From an uncultured Bacteroidales bacterium (GTDB taxonomy: Bacteria; Bacteroidota; Bacteroidia; Bacteroidales; UBA932), in contig CAMYAE010000019.1 of assembly GCA_947253655.1 (NCBI GenBank), positions 1 to 39,787 of the forward strand: a stretch of 39,787 bases of DNA. Direction: 5' to 3'. The notes under the pieces were generated by a model. It ran no database searches. It saw nothing but the letters and a program-made list of their open reading frames with translations, and had not been told where the DNA came from. Of the stretch, positions 1 through 7,213 are shown piece after piece (the stretch's first letter is position 1; the number at the start of each line of letters is the position of its first letter). A program made the translations under genes and the position numbers.

Positions 1-47
1 GAGATCCTGAGATGTCTCGTGGGCTCGGAGATGTGTATAAGAGACAG
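1..47 (+). other. Illumina Nextera i7 adapter contamination at contig end
   Basis: These bases are a sequencing-library artefact. Bases 1-5 (GAGAT) are the end of the P7 flow-cell primer. Bases 6-13 (CCTGAGAT) are an 8-nt i7 index, matching from memory the one sold as N715. Bases 14-28 (GTCTCGTGGGCTCGG) are the Nextera read-2 adapter and 29-47 (AGATGTGTATAAGAGACAG) are the Tn5 mosaic end. Genomic sequence starts at base 48. The reading frame across this stretch gives the peptide MSRGLGDVYKRQ, a recognised adapter translation that pollutes protein databases. Confidence 0.98.
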
Positions 48-2912
48 GTTCTTGTAGACAAGCAGTTCTTTGCAGCAGTCACACATGCAGGCCTCCATCA
101 TCGGTACAAGCTTGTCAGCGATTTCCCTTGTGATTGCAGCATTGTCTCTGTTGTCCAGCCATTGTCTGAACAGTGCTTTCATTTCCTCAGAGCATGACTT
201 GCATTCAAGAGCCTTTTCCATAAGGTTGCCGACAGTTTCTCTTGCCCTGTCAGAGCCGAGTTTCATTCCAAGTCCGAATTCTGCATTGTCCTCGAACAGC
301 GAGTTCTGCCATGCCGGACCGTGTCCTTTCTCATTTGTCGTGTATGGGGAAGCCGGGAATGAGGCGCCGTAGATTGAAGAGCAGCCGGTAGCGTTGGCTA
401 TAACCATTCTGTCTCCGAACAGCTGGGTTATATTCTTGATATACGGTGTCTCGCCGCAACCTGCGCATGCACCTGAGAATTCAAATAGAGGCTGTGCGAA
501 TTGGGCGTTCTTGAAATTCTGTGTCTTGTTTACAACAGTGTCCTTGTAGCCTACCTTGGAATTGAGGTAGTCGAACCTTTCCTGTTCAGGCTGCTGCTCT
601 GTGTACGGTGACATGACAAGGGCTTTTTCCTTGGCAGGGCATACGTCCACGCAGTTGCCGCAACCTGTACAGTCGTCCACTGATATTGAAATGGCAAACT
701 TGTATTCTTTGAGATTTGCCTTGCCTTGCTGTATCTTCGTGCCTGCAGGTACAGCTGCTGCCTCCTCATCGGTGAGAAGGAACGGACGGATGACTGCGTG
801 AGGGCAGACGAATGCACAGGTGTTGCACTGGATACAGTTATCAGAAAGCCATGTGGATACCATAACTGCTATGCCACGTTTCTCGTATGCTGATGTGCCG
901 GAAGGCATTGAGCCGTCGGCATATTTTATGAATGCACTTACAGGCAGGCTGTCTCCGTTCTGTGAGTTTACCACGTCGGCGATTTCTTTCACGAATTCAG
1001 GAGCAAGGCGGTTTTTGCCCGGAGTCTCGAATTTAGCAGAGATCTCTGCCCATTCTGCCGGAACCTCAACCTTGGTGTATTCGCCTCCGCGATCCACAGC
1101 TGCGTAATTCATATTCACCACGTTCTCGCCTTTCTTGCCGTAGCTCTTTACGATAGCATCTTTAAGATACTTGACTGCATCATCGTAAGGGATGATATTT
1201 GTAATCTTGAAGAATGCGGACTGTAGAATTGTATTGGTCCTGCCTCCGAGCCCGATTTCCATAGCAATCTTGCTGGCATTTATAATGTAAAGATTGATAT
1301 GCTTCTTTCCGATGACAGCCTTTACATTGTCCGGAATGCGCTTGATTGTCTCCTCCTCGTCCCAAAGGCTATTAAGAAGCAATGTGCCTCCTTCGCGGAT
1401 GCCTTTCAGAACATCATATTTCTGAAGGTATGATGGAACGTGGCAAGCGACAAAGTCCGGAGTGGATACCAGGTACGGGGCCTTGATAGGCACTGTGCCA
1501 AATCTGAGGTGGGAGCAGGTGTATCCGCCTGACTTCTTGGAATCATAGTCGAAATATGCCTGGCAATACATCTTGGTATGGTTGCCTATAATCTTGATAG
1601 TGTTCTTGTTGGCTCCTACTGTGCCGTCTGAGCCAAGGCCGTAGAATTTGCATTCGGTAGTGCCCGGCTTGACAATGGAAATCTCGCTCTTTATCGGCAG
1701 AGATTTGAATGTGACGTCATCTACGATACCGATAGTGAAGCCGTTTTTAGGCTCTTTCATTTCGAGATTGTCAAACACGGCAACAATCTGTGCAGGGGTC
1801 GTGTCTTTTGAGGAAAGGCCGTATCGTCCACCTACAATCAATGGTGTGTTCTTCTTGTCCTGGAACAATGCTTTTACGTCAAGGTAGAGAGGCTCGCCCA
1901 AGGAACCGTGCTCTTTTGTCCTGTCAAGTACTGCAATACGCTTTACGCTTGCAGGAAGTACTTTCAGTAGATATTTCTCTGAGAACGGCCTGTAGAGGTG
2001 AACGGAAATGACACCGTATTTGCGGCCTTTCTTGGCAAGATAATCTACTGTTTCCTTTATTGTCTCTGTGACAGAGCCCATAGCGATAATGATGTTTTCT
2101 GCATTTTCATCGCCATAGTATGTGAACGGCCTCAATTCTCTACCGGTGAGTTCGCTCATTTCTCCCATATAGCGGGCTACGATGTCAGGGACGGCTTCGT
2201 AGACCATGTTCCTTGACTCTGTAGCCTGAAAATAAACATCACCGTTCTGTGCTGTGCCTCTGGTTTCAGGTGCTTCCGGGTTCAAAGCCCTTTCCCTGAA
2301 TTTTTCCAAAGACTTCTTGCTTACCATTTTAAGCAGGTCTGCTTCTTCAATGGCCTCTATCTTCTGAATCTCGTGTGAGGTGCGGAAGCCGTCAAAGAAA
2401 TGGAGGAACGGCACGCTTGACTTTATCGTTGCAAGATGTGCTACGGCGGCCAGATCCTGAGCCTCCTGAACGGAGCCGGAAGCCAGCATTGCAAATCCTG
2501 TCTGTCTGCAAGCCATTACATCCTGGTGGTCTCCGAAAATCGAGAGAGCATGTGTTGCCAGCGAACGTGCCGATACATGGAATACTGTAGGCAGCATTTC
2601 TCCGGCAATCTTGTACATATTAGGAATCATCAACAGAAGCCCTTGGGAAGCTGTAAACGTAGATGTAAGTGCTCCTGCCTGCAGTGAGCCGTGCACTGCA
2701 CCGGCAGCACCGCCCTCGCTCTGCATTTCGGTAACTTTCACGGTCTCTCCCCACAGGTTCTTCTTGCCGCGTGAAGCCCATTCATCAATATTTTCCGCCA
2801 TCGTTGATGAAGGTGTGATAGGGTATATCGCTGCGTGCTCGCTAAACAGATAAGCGATATTTGCAACAGCGGTATTACCGTCACAAGTGATGAATTTCTT
2901 TTCTTTTGCCAT
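48..2912 (-). CDS. nifJ: Pyruvate:ferredoxin (flavodoxin) oxidoreductase, C-terminus cut by contig end
   Basis: Single-chain PFOR. It decarboxylates pyruvate to acetyl-CoA and CO2 using thiamine diphosphate and three [4Fe-4S] clusters, and reduces ferredoxin in the cytoplasm; it is central to anaerobic fermentation. Starting at ATG 2912, 955 codons are present. The N-terminus has the family YPITPSS motif near residue 31. An inserted ferredoxin domain carries CIQCNTCAFVCP (about residue 694) and CTGCGNCVDVCP (about 747). The C-terminal thiamine-binding domain begins with GACAGCGETPY (about 812). Family members are usually about 1170-1200 residues, so roughly 220 residues are missing. The frame is open into the adapter at 47, so this is an assembly edge and not a pseudogene. 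It lies downstream of fabD on the same strand but has its own promoter. Confidence 0.96.
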
Positions 2913-2954
2913 AATAATTCGTTTATAATGTGATACTTGTATATTAGAATACGT

Positions 2955-2986
2955 AAATGTCTATATTAATACAAATATAGACATTT
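2955..2986. repeat. Perfect 13-bp inverted repeat over the nifJ promoter
   Basis: AAATGTCTATATT at 2955-2967 is an exact reverse complement of AATATAGACATTT at 2974-2986, with a 6-nt spacer. The dyad covers the predicted minus-strand -7 element (2972-2979) and the expected start point. On the transcribed strand it has no following T-run, so it does not look like a terminator for fabD. An operator for a dimeric regulator of nifJ is my inference. Confidence 0.75.
2972..2979 (-). promoter_or_regulatory. nifJ promoter -7 element
   Basis: On the minus strand this reads TATATTTG, an exact match to the Bacteroidota -7 consensus TAnnTTTG. It would give a 5' leader of about 50 nt before ATG 2912. A clear -33 TTG is not visible. 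Confidence 0.6.
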
Positions 2987-3016
2987 TTCTGAAAAGAATA
3001 TGTATTTGTGTAACTA

Positions 3017-3961
3017 TTATATAGTGTCAAGACCCTCGATAAGTACTTCTTGCCCATTGGTGGAAATTCCGGAAGAAATACGTTTCACAAGGCCTTGCAA
3101 TACGTTGCCAGGCCCTATTTCCATAAAGTATCCGGCCCCGTCGGAAATCATATTCCTTACCGATTGTGTCCATCTTACCGGAGAGGTAAGCTGTTTAAGA
3201 AGATTTGCCTTTATTGTGGCAGGATCGGTCTCAGCCTTTGAGGATACATTTTGATATATCGGGCATACAGGGCGTTTTACTTCTGTGGCTTTAATGGCCT
3301 TCCCCAACTCTAACCTTGCATGCTCCATGAGAGGGGAGTGGAAAGCTCCGCTCACCGATAGAGGGAGAGCTCGTTTTGCACCTGCGTCTTTTGCCATTCT
3401 GCAGGCTTGTTCCACTGATTCTTTTTCTCCGGAAATGACAATCTGTCCCTTGCAGTTGAAGTTTGCCGGCACTACCATACCGTCGCATCCCATACATATC
3501 TGTTCCACATCTTCATCATCGAGACCGATGATTGCGGCCATGGAGCCAGGTACTTCCTCACAGCACTTCTGCATTTCGATTGCACGCAGGCTGACAAGCC
3601 TCAACGCGTCTTCAAAGCCTATGGCACCGATTGCAGCAAGTGCGGAGAATTCTCCGAGAGAGTGGCCGGCGACCATGTCAGGCTTATATTTGCCAAGCCC
3701 TTTGGTCTCAAGGGCTTTGTCGTCCATTCCGGCATAACATGCTGCGAGTACAACTGAGTGCAGGAAGATAGCAGGTTGCGTGACCTTTGTCTGCTTCAAA
3801 TCTTCTGCAGTGCCGTCAAACATGATGTCTGTAATCCTGAAGCCGAGGATTTCGTTTGCCTTTTCGAACATTTCGGCAGCTTTTGGGACACTATTGTATA
3901 AGTCCTTTGCCATTCCTGGGAATTGTGCGCCCTGTCCTGGGAATATGTAAGCTTTTTTCAT
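3017..3961 (-). CDS. fabD: Malonyl-CoA:acyl-carrier-protein transacylase
   Basis: FabD moves the malonyl group from CoA to the ACP phosphopantetheine arm, supplying the extender unit for type II fatty acid synthesis in the cytoplasm. The 314-residue length is normal for the family. Visible motifs are FPGQGAQ near residues 8-13 (oxyanion-hole Gln11), the nucleophile elbow GHSLGE with Ser101, the substrate-binding Arg126, and GAFHSPLM with catalytic His208. The ATG start sits directly before the conserved KKAYIFPGQ strand. A TACTTTTG -7 element lies about 50 nt upstream. nifJ follows 104 nt downstream on the same strand, but the intergenic region holds a separate nifJ promoter, so the two may be transcribed independently. 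Confidence 0.97.
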   Translation of the reverse strand: MKKAYIFPGQGAQFPGMAKDLYNSVPKAAEMFEKANEILGFRITDIMFDGTAEDLKQTKVTQPAIFLHSVVLAACYAGMDDKALETKGLGKYKPDMVAGHSLGEFSALAAIGAIGFEDALRLVSLRAIEMQKCCEEVPGSMAAIIGLDDEDVEQICMGCDGMVVPANFNCKGQIVISGEKESVEQACRMAKDAGAKRALPLSVSGAFHSPLMEHARLELGKAIKATEVKRPVCPIYQNVSSKAETDPATIKANLLKQLTSPVRWTQSVRNMISDGAGYFMEIGPGNVLQGLVKRISSGISTNGQEVLIEGLDTI

Positions 3962-4009
3962 ACTGTATTAGTTATTGAACAAATAATCTTTATTGTTGCA
4001 TTGTATTTA

Positions 4010-4017
4010 CAAAAGTA
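4010..4017 (-). promoter_or_regulatory. fabD promoter -7 element
   Basis: The minus strand reads TACTTTTG, matching TAnnTTTG, about 49 nt upstream of the fabD ATG. No clear -33 element is seen. Confidence 0.5.
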
Positions 4018-4056
4018 GCCAATTATCGAGAATTTTTGAATTGATTTTCGTCTATT

Positions 4057-4104
4057 TTCCCCACATTTATTATATTTCCCCACATATATGATGACTTCTC
4101 CACA
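4057..4104 (+). repeat. Three phased direct repeats TTCYCCACA
   Basis: The 9-mers TTCCCCACA (4057-4065), TTCCCCACA (4076-4084) and TTCTCCACA (4096-4104) occur in the same orientation with starts 19 and 20 nt apart, about two helical turns. Each is followed by an A/T-rich stretch. They sit between the divergent fabD and tRNA-Arg promoters. The third copy fits a relaxed DnaA box (TTNTNCACA); the first two differ from it at one position. Binding by DnaA or by a transcription factor is inference only. Confidence 0.6.
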
Positions 4105-4112
4105 AAAATATA

Positions 4113-4120
4113 TAAATTTG
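4113..4120 (+). promoter_or_regulatory. tRNA-Arg promoter -7 element
   Basis: TAAATTTG matches TAnnTTTG exactly. The expected start point falls at about 4126, only a few bases before the mature tRNA 5' end at 4129. Confidence 0.65.
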
Positions 4121-4128
4121 CAGGACAT

Positions 4129-4200
4129 GCCTCCGTAGTCTAATGGATAGGATTTCAGATTCCGGTTCTGACGGTTGCGGTTCGAATCCGCACGGGGGTA
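4129..4200 (+). tRNA. tRNA-Arg (anticodon CCG)
   Basis: Full cloverleaf folded by hand. The acceptor stem GCCTCCG pairs with CGGGGGT (two G-T wobbles) and the discriminator is A. The D-arm contains GG at the conserved loop site. The anticodon stem TCAGA/TCTGA encloses loop TTCCGGT, placing CCG at positions 34-36, which reads the arginine codon CGG. The T-arm is TGCGG-TTCGAAT-CCGCA. CCA is not encoded and must be added after transcription. It stands alone, converging on the PhnP-like gene. Confidence 0.95.
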
Positions 4201-4314
4201 CTAAAATAGACTTAAAGTGGGGTTTATGTCGTGCCCAACTTGAACTTTAAGGCTCTCTGAAACCAGACCTGAATAGTCAAAGTCATAGTTCAATAAAATA
4301 TAGCTTTTAAAATT

Positions 4315-5241
4315 TTATATTGTCAATCCGTCGTAGGCGGGGAGGACGGAAGAGCGGATGTGCCTTTCGGAGCAAAGGTGTCTGAGTTCTTCGCAGAATT
4401 CCTTGTGGACAGGGAAACTATGGCTCAGATGTGTGAGCCACGTGTGCTCGGCACCAATAATGTCGGCCAGCTCCAGAGCTTCGTCAAGACAGAAATGCGA
4501 ATGATGTTTTGAGTAGCCTACTGTATTAAGAGTCACATGTTTCAATCCTCGCAGTTTCCCTATCTCAGCTTCGGGCAGGGAGCTCATATCCGTAATGTAG
4601 GCCGTTCTCCCGAATCTGAATCCTAATACGGGCATCTTATCGTGGTAGCCTCTAATTGGGATAATTCGGACATCAGCATCTCCGAACGCCTCGTGACGGA
4701 CCTCACGTACATTATTGCCGGCAGGCACGAAACTCCCGTCAGCAGCTTTGTAGCCGTAGCCGACATCGTGTACCCATATCAGCTCCTTGCTGTTGTCGGA
4801 ATGACTGATATAAAACGGCCTTTCATCTATTATATTCACATTCCATTCCGGAGCTCCGGGATATTTGTGTTCTTCGAATGCGTATGGGTATTCGTATTTC
4901 AAACCCGTCAGTACGGACTGCTCGCAAAAAATTTCCACCTCTCTTCTGTTTATATAATTCAAAGCCCTGGTATCGTCCAATCCTCCTGTATGGTCTCTAT
5001 GGTTATGAGTCAACAATATAGCGTCTATATGCGAAATACCGGCCCTAAGCATCTGAAACCGAAAATCCGGCCCTGCATCCACAAGGATATTCAGACCCTG
5101 ATATCTGATAAACGCTGAAGCCCTAAGTCTTTTGTCCCTATCGTCGGGCGAGCTGCAAACGGGACAGCGGCAGCCTATTATCGGAACGCCTTGAGAAGTA
5201 CCTGTCCCCAAAAAAGTAAGTACGGCATCTTCCTGTGTCAT
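4315..5241 (-). CDS. PhnP-like metallo-beta-lactamase-fold phosphodiesterase
   Basis: Predicted cytoplasmic metal-dependent hydrolase of the PhnP / RNase Z-like branch of the metallo-beta-lactamase fold; family members cleave phosphodiesters such as cyclic ribose or nucleotide phosphates. The 308-residue protein opens with the strand FLGTGTSQGVP, then a structural zinc site with Cys24, Cys26 and Cys29 (GCRCPVC), then the metal-binding HNHRDH at 79-84. Further ligands are likely in the His-rich GYSKHHSHF segment. I chose ATG 5241 over the upstream in-frame start at 5352: it is preceded by AGGAGGTG and overlaps the mtaB stop in an ATGA arrangement, suggesting translational coupling. It is the last gene of the tamB operon. 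No phosphonate genes are nearby, so its natural substrate is unknown. Confidence 0.88.
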   Translation of the reverse strand: MTQEDAVLTFLGTGTSQGVPIIGCRCPVCSSPDDRDKRLRASAFIRYQGLNILVDAGPDFRFQMLRAGISHIDAILLTHNHRDHTGGLDDTRALNYINRREVEIFCEQSVLTGLKYEYPYAFEEHKYPGAPEWNVNIIDERPFYISHSDNSKELIWVHDVGYGYKAADGSFVPAGNNVREVRHEAFGDADVRIIPIRGYHDKMPVLGFRFGRTAYITDMSSLPEAEIGKLRGLKHVTLNTVGYSKHHSHFCLDEALELADIIGAEHTWLTHLSHSFPVHKEFCEELRHLCSERHIRSSVLPAYDGLTI

Positions 5242-6506
5242 ATAATCACCTCCTCTATAGAGCCTACCTTGTCTTTGTCGTATGGCCTTTCTACACGGAT
5301 ATAATTTCCGGTATATCCGAACATCTTTCCTCCTTTTGCGGACGACTCCCACAGCACCTTCCCGACACTGCCCTTATTGGCAATGATGAATTCTTCATTC
5401 AGCCTATTGCTTAATTCCTCCAATCTCTTGACCCTCAATGTCTTGATGCTGTCTTGTACCTGATCCGGCATGGAGACGGCCCTTGTCCCGCGACGGGGAG
5501 AATAGGGGAATATATGAATGAACGCAGGTTTGATTTTTTCCGCCAGGAAGCTGAATGTATCTTCAAACATCTCTTCGGTCTCTCCTGGCAGGCCTACAAT
5601 CACATCTATACCGAAGAACACATTAGGGCGACCATCGGTTTCAAAACGAGAACGGATATAACTTATTCTGTCATAAAAGAATTCGGTAGTGTATTTTCTG
5701 CCGACCTTGGCAAGGAGAACATCGTTGCCCACTTGAAGCGGAATATGAAAATGCGGCTGGAACTTTGTGCCCGATGCCAGGAAATCAATTATTTCTTCTG
5801 TGATAAGATTTGGCTCTATTGAGGATATGCGATACCTTTCTATTCCTTCAACCTCGTTCAGAGCCTTTATCAAATCCAAAAAGCTTTCCCCGGTTGACCT
5901 CCCGAAATCCCCGGTATTTACCCCTGTAAGCACTATCTCCTTTATCCCGGACGAGGCTATTTGGCCGGCCTGCTTAACGAGTTCGCAAATCGGAATGTTC
6001 CGGCTTTCCCCTCTCGCATAAGGGACAGTGCAATATGCACAGAAGTTGTTGCAGCCGTCTTGTATCTTAAGGAAAGACCTTGTTCTCTCTCCTGAAGAGT
6101 AGGCCGCCATGGTCTCTTTGGAAATTTCCTTGTATTCCTGAGCAAGACTGAGTGATTTGTAATCCGGAGAAATCATTTTCAATGTGTCCGAAACCACCCT
6201 GTTCTTGTCTTTTGCTCCGAATACCAGCCTTACCCCTTCAATCGCCATGATCTCATCGTGCTTGAGCTCGGCATAGCAGCCGGTAACCACGATTGTGGCG
6301 TCAGGTGCTATCCTATGGCACTTTCTTATTATATTCCTGCATTTATTGTCTGCGTGTTGGGTTACACTACAAGTATTTATAAGATATATGTCCGCCTTGT
6401 CTTTCCAAGGGACAACCTCCAGCCCATTGGCGACAAAACCTCTTTCGTAGGTGGATGTCTCTGCATAATTCAGTTTGCAGCCTAATGTCAGAAAAGCTAT
6501 CTTCAT
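5238..6506 (-). CDS. mtaB: tRNA t6A37 methylthiotransferase
   Basis: Radical-SAM methylthiotransferase that converts N6-threonylcarbamoyladenosine at position 37 to its 2-methylthio form (ms2t6A) in ANN-decoding tRNAs. The 422-residue protein has the three-part family layout. An N-terminal MTTase domain carries cluster ligands Cys10 (LGCKLNYAET), Cys46 and Cys77. The radical SAM core has DGCNNFCAYC (Cys152, Cys156, Cys159). A C-terminal TRAM-like RNA-binding region covers about the last 60 residues. I assign MtaB over MiaB because of the KLNYAET N-terminus and overall length. The start ATG 6506 forms an ATGA overlap with the upstream gene's stop and begins directly at the conserved KIAFLTLGC strand; an earlier start at 6563 would add 19 unconserved residues. 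Its substrate nucleoside is made by TsaD, encoded just beyond tamB. Confidence 0.93.
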   Translation of the reverse strand: MKIAFLTLGCKLNYAETSTYERGFVANGLEVVPWKDKADIYLINTCSVTQHADNKCRNIIRKCHRIAPDATIVVTGCYAELKHDEIMAIEGVRLVFGAKDKNRVVSDTLKMISPDYKSLSLAQEYKEISKETMAAYSSGERTRSFLKIQDGCNNFCAYCTVPYARGESRNIPICELVKQAGQIASSGIKEIVLTGVNTGDFGRSTGESFLDLIKALNEVEGIERYRISSIEPNLITEEIIDFLASGTKFQPHFHIPLQVGNDVLLAKVGRKYTTEFFYDRISYIRSRFETDGRPNVFFGIDVIVGLPGETEEMFEDTFSFLAEKIKPAFIHIFPYSPRRGTRAVSMPDQVQDSIKTLRVKRLEELSNRLNEEFIIANKGSVGKVLWESSAKGGKMFGYTGNYIRVERPYDKDKVGSIEEVII

Positions 6507-7213
6507 CCTAAAATCAGAAATACGCACGGCCGTTTTCCTATATGAGGCATATTCTTCCGCCACTCCTCGACCGTCATTGTCTTAATTAATTCATCCGGCA
6601 TCGTTATATTTATTGCAATACAGACTTGTGTGCAACTGTTGCATGTGGATATTATATCCTTTATCATGGCGTCATTGCGATAGGGGGTCTCTATGAAAAC
6701 CTGAGTCTGTCCGGTTCTCTTTGAAAGGCTTTCAATGCTTTTCAAAGCGTTCTTCCTCTCATCCGATTTGGCCGGCAGATAGCCGCAGAAAGCGAAAGAC
6801 TGTCCGTTGAGCCCTGACGCCATGAGAGCCAGCATCAAAGACGAGGGCCCCACAAACGGAACAACAACAATTCCAAGCCGATGGCATAGGGAAACCAATT
6901 GTGCCCCCGGATCAGCCACCGCAGGCAGTCCGGCTTCAGAAATCAGCCCCACATCATTACCATTCTCGAATAAAGCGGCAAAAGCCTCTACTTCCTGTGG
7001 TTGTGTATGTTCATTCAGCACATGAAAATCCAATCCGTCTATATGTCCTCTAAGGCCGGCGGACGACAGATACCTTCTTGCTGTCCTGACCTCTTCTACG
7101 ACAAATGTCCTTATGCTTTTTATCTTTTCCAACACCGGCCCAGGAATAACTTCGGCCGGAGCAAGTTCTCCTAAGGGTGAAGGAATAAGGTATAATTTCC
7201 CTTTATTTTCCAT
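6503..7213 (-). CDS. RsmI-like SAM-dependent methyltransferase (tetrapyrrole methylase fold)
   Basis: A 236-residue member of the COG0313 family, related to RsmI, which 2'-O-methylates C1402 of 16S rRNA. The N-terminal strand LYLIPSPLGE replaces the RsmI consensus LYxVxTPIGN. Later SAM-fold motifs are present: ISEAGLPAVADPG and VVPFVGPSSLMLALMASG. Bacteroidota commonly carry both a true RsmI of about 220-280 residues and this divergent paralogue with IPTPLGE-type N-termini; the sequence here looks like the paralogue. Its methyl acceptor is not established. It starts 11 nt inside the 3' end of tamB and shares 4 nt with mtaB, so the three are probably co-translated. Confidence 0.85.
   Translation of the reverse strand: MENKGKLYLIPSPLGELAPAEVIPGPVLEKIKSIRTFVVEEVRTARRYLSSAGLRGHIDGLDFHVLNEHTQPQEVEAFAALFENGNDVGLISEAGLPAVADPGAQLVSLCHRLGIVVVPFVGPSSLMLALMASGLNGQSFAFCGYLPAKSDERKNALKSIESLSKRTGQTQVFIETPYRNDAMIKDIISTCNSCTQVCIAINITMPDELIKTMTVEEWRKNMPHIGKRPCVFLILG

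Noticed and set aside
12..197. Plus-strand open frame beginning MSRGLGDVYKRQ
   Set aside because: Its start is the Nextera adapter and the rest is antisense to nifJ.
3285..3737. 150-codon plus-strand open frame
   Set aside because: Antisense shadow of fabD, whose catalytic motifs are all present on the minus strand.
4057..4120. Chromosomal replication origin
   Set aside because: Three DnaA-box-like 9-mers next to A/T-rich DNA are suggestive, but two deviate from the box consensus, there is no wider cluster, and origin-typical neighbours are not seen. Kept only as a repeat.
4201..4314. Possible small RNA after tRNA-Arg
   Set aside because: No promoter, hairpin with T-run or known RNA motif; it is plain convergent spacer.
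4642..5118. 158-codon plus-strand open frame
   Set aside because: Antisense to the PhnP-like hydrolase; no recognisable domain, only codon-bias shadow.
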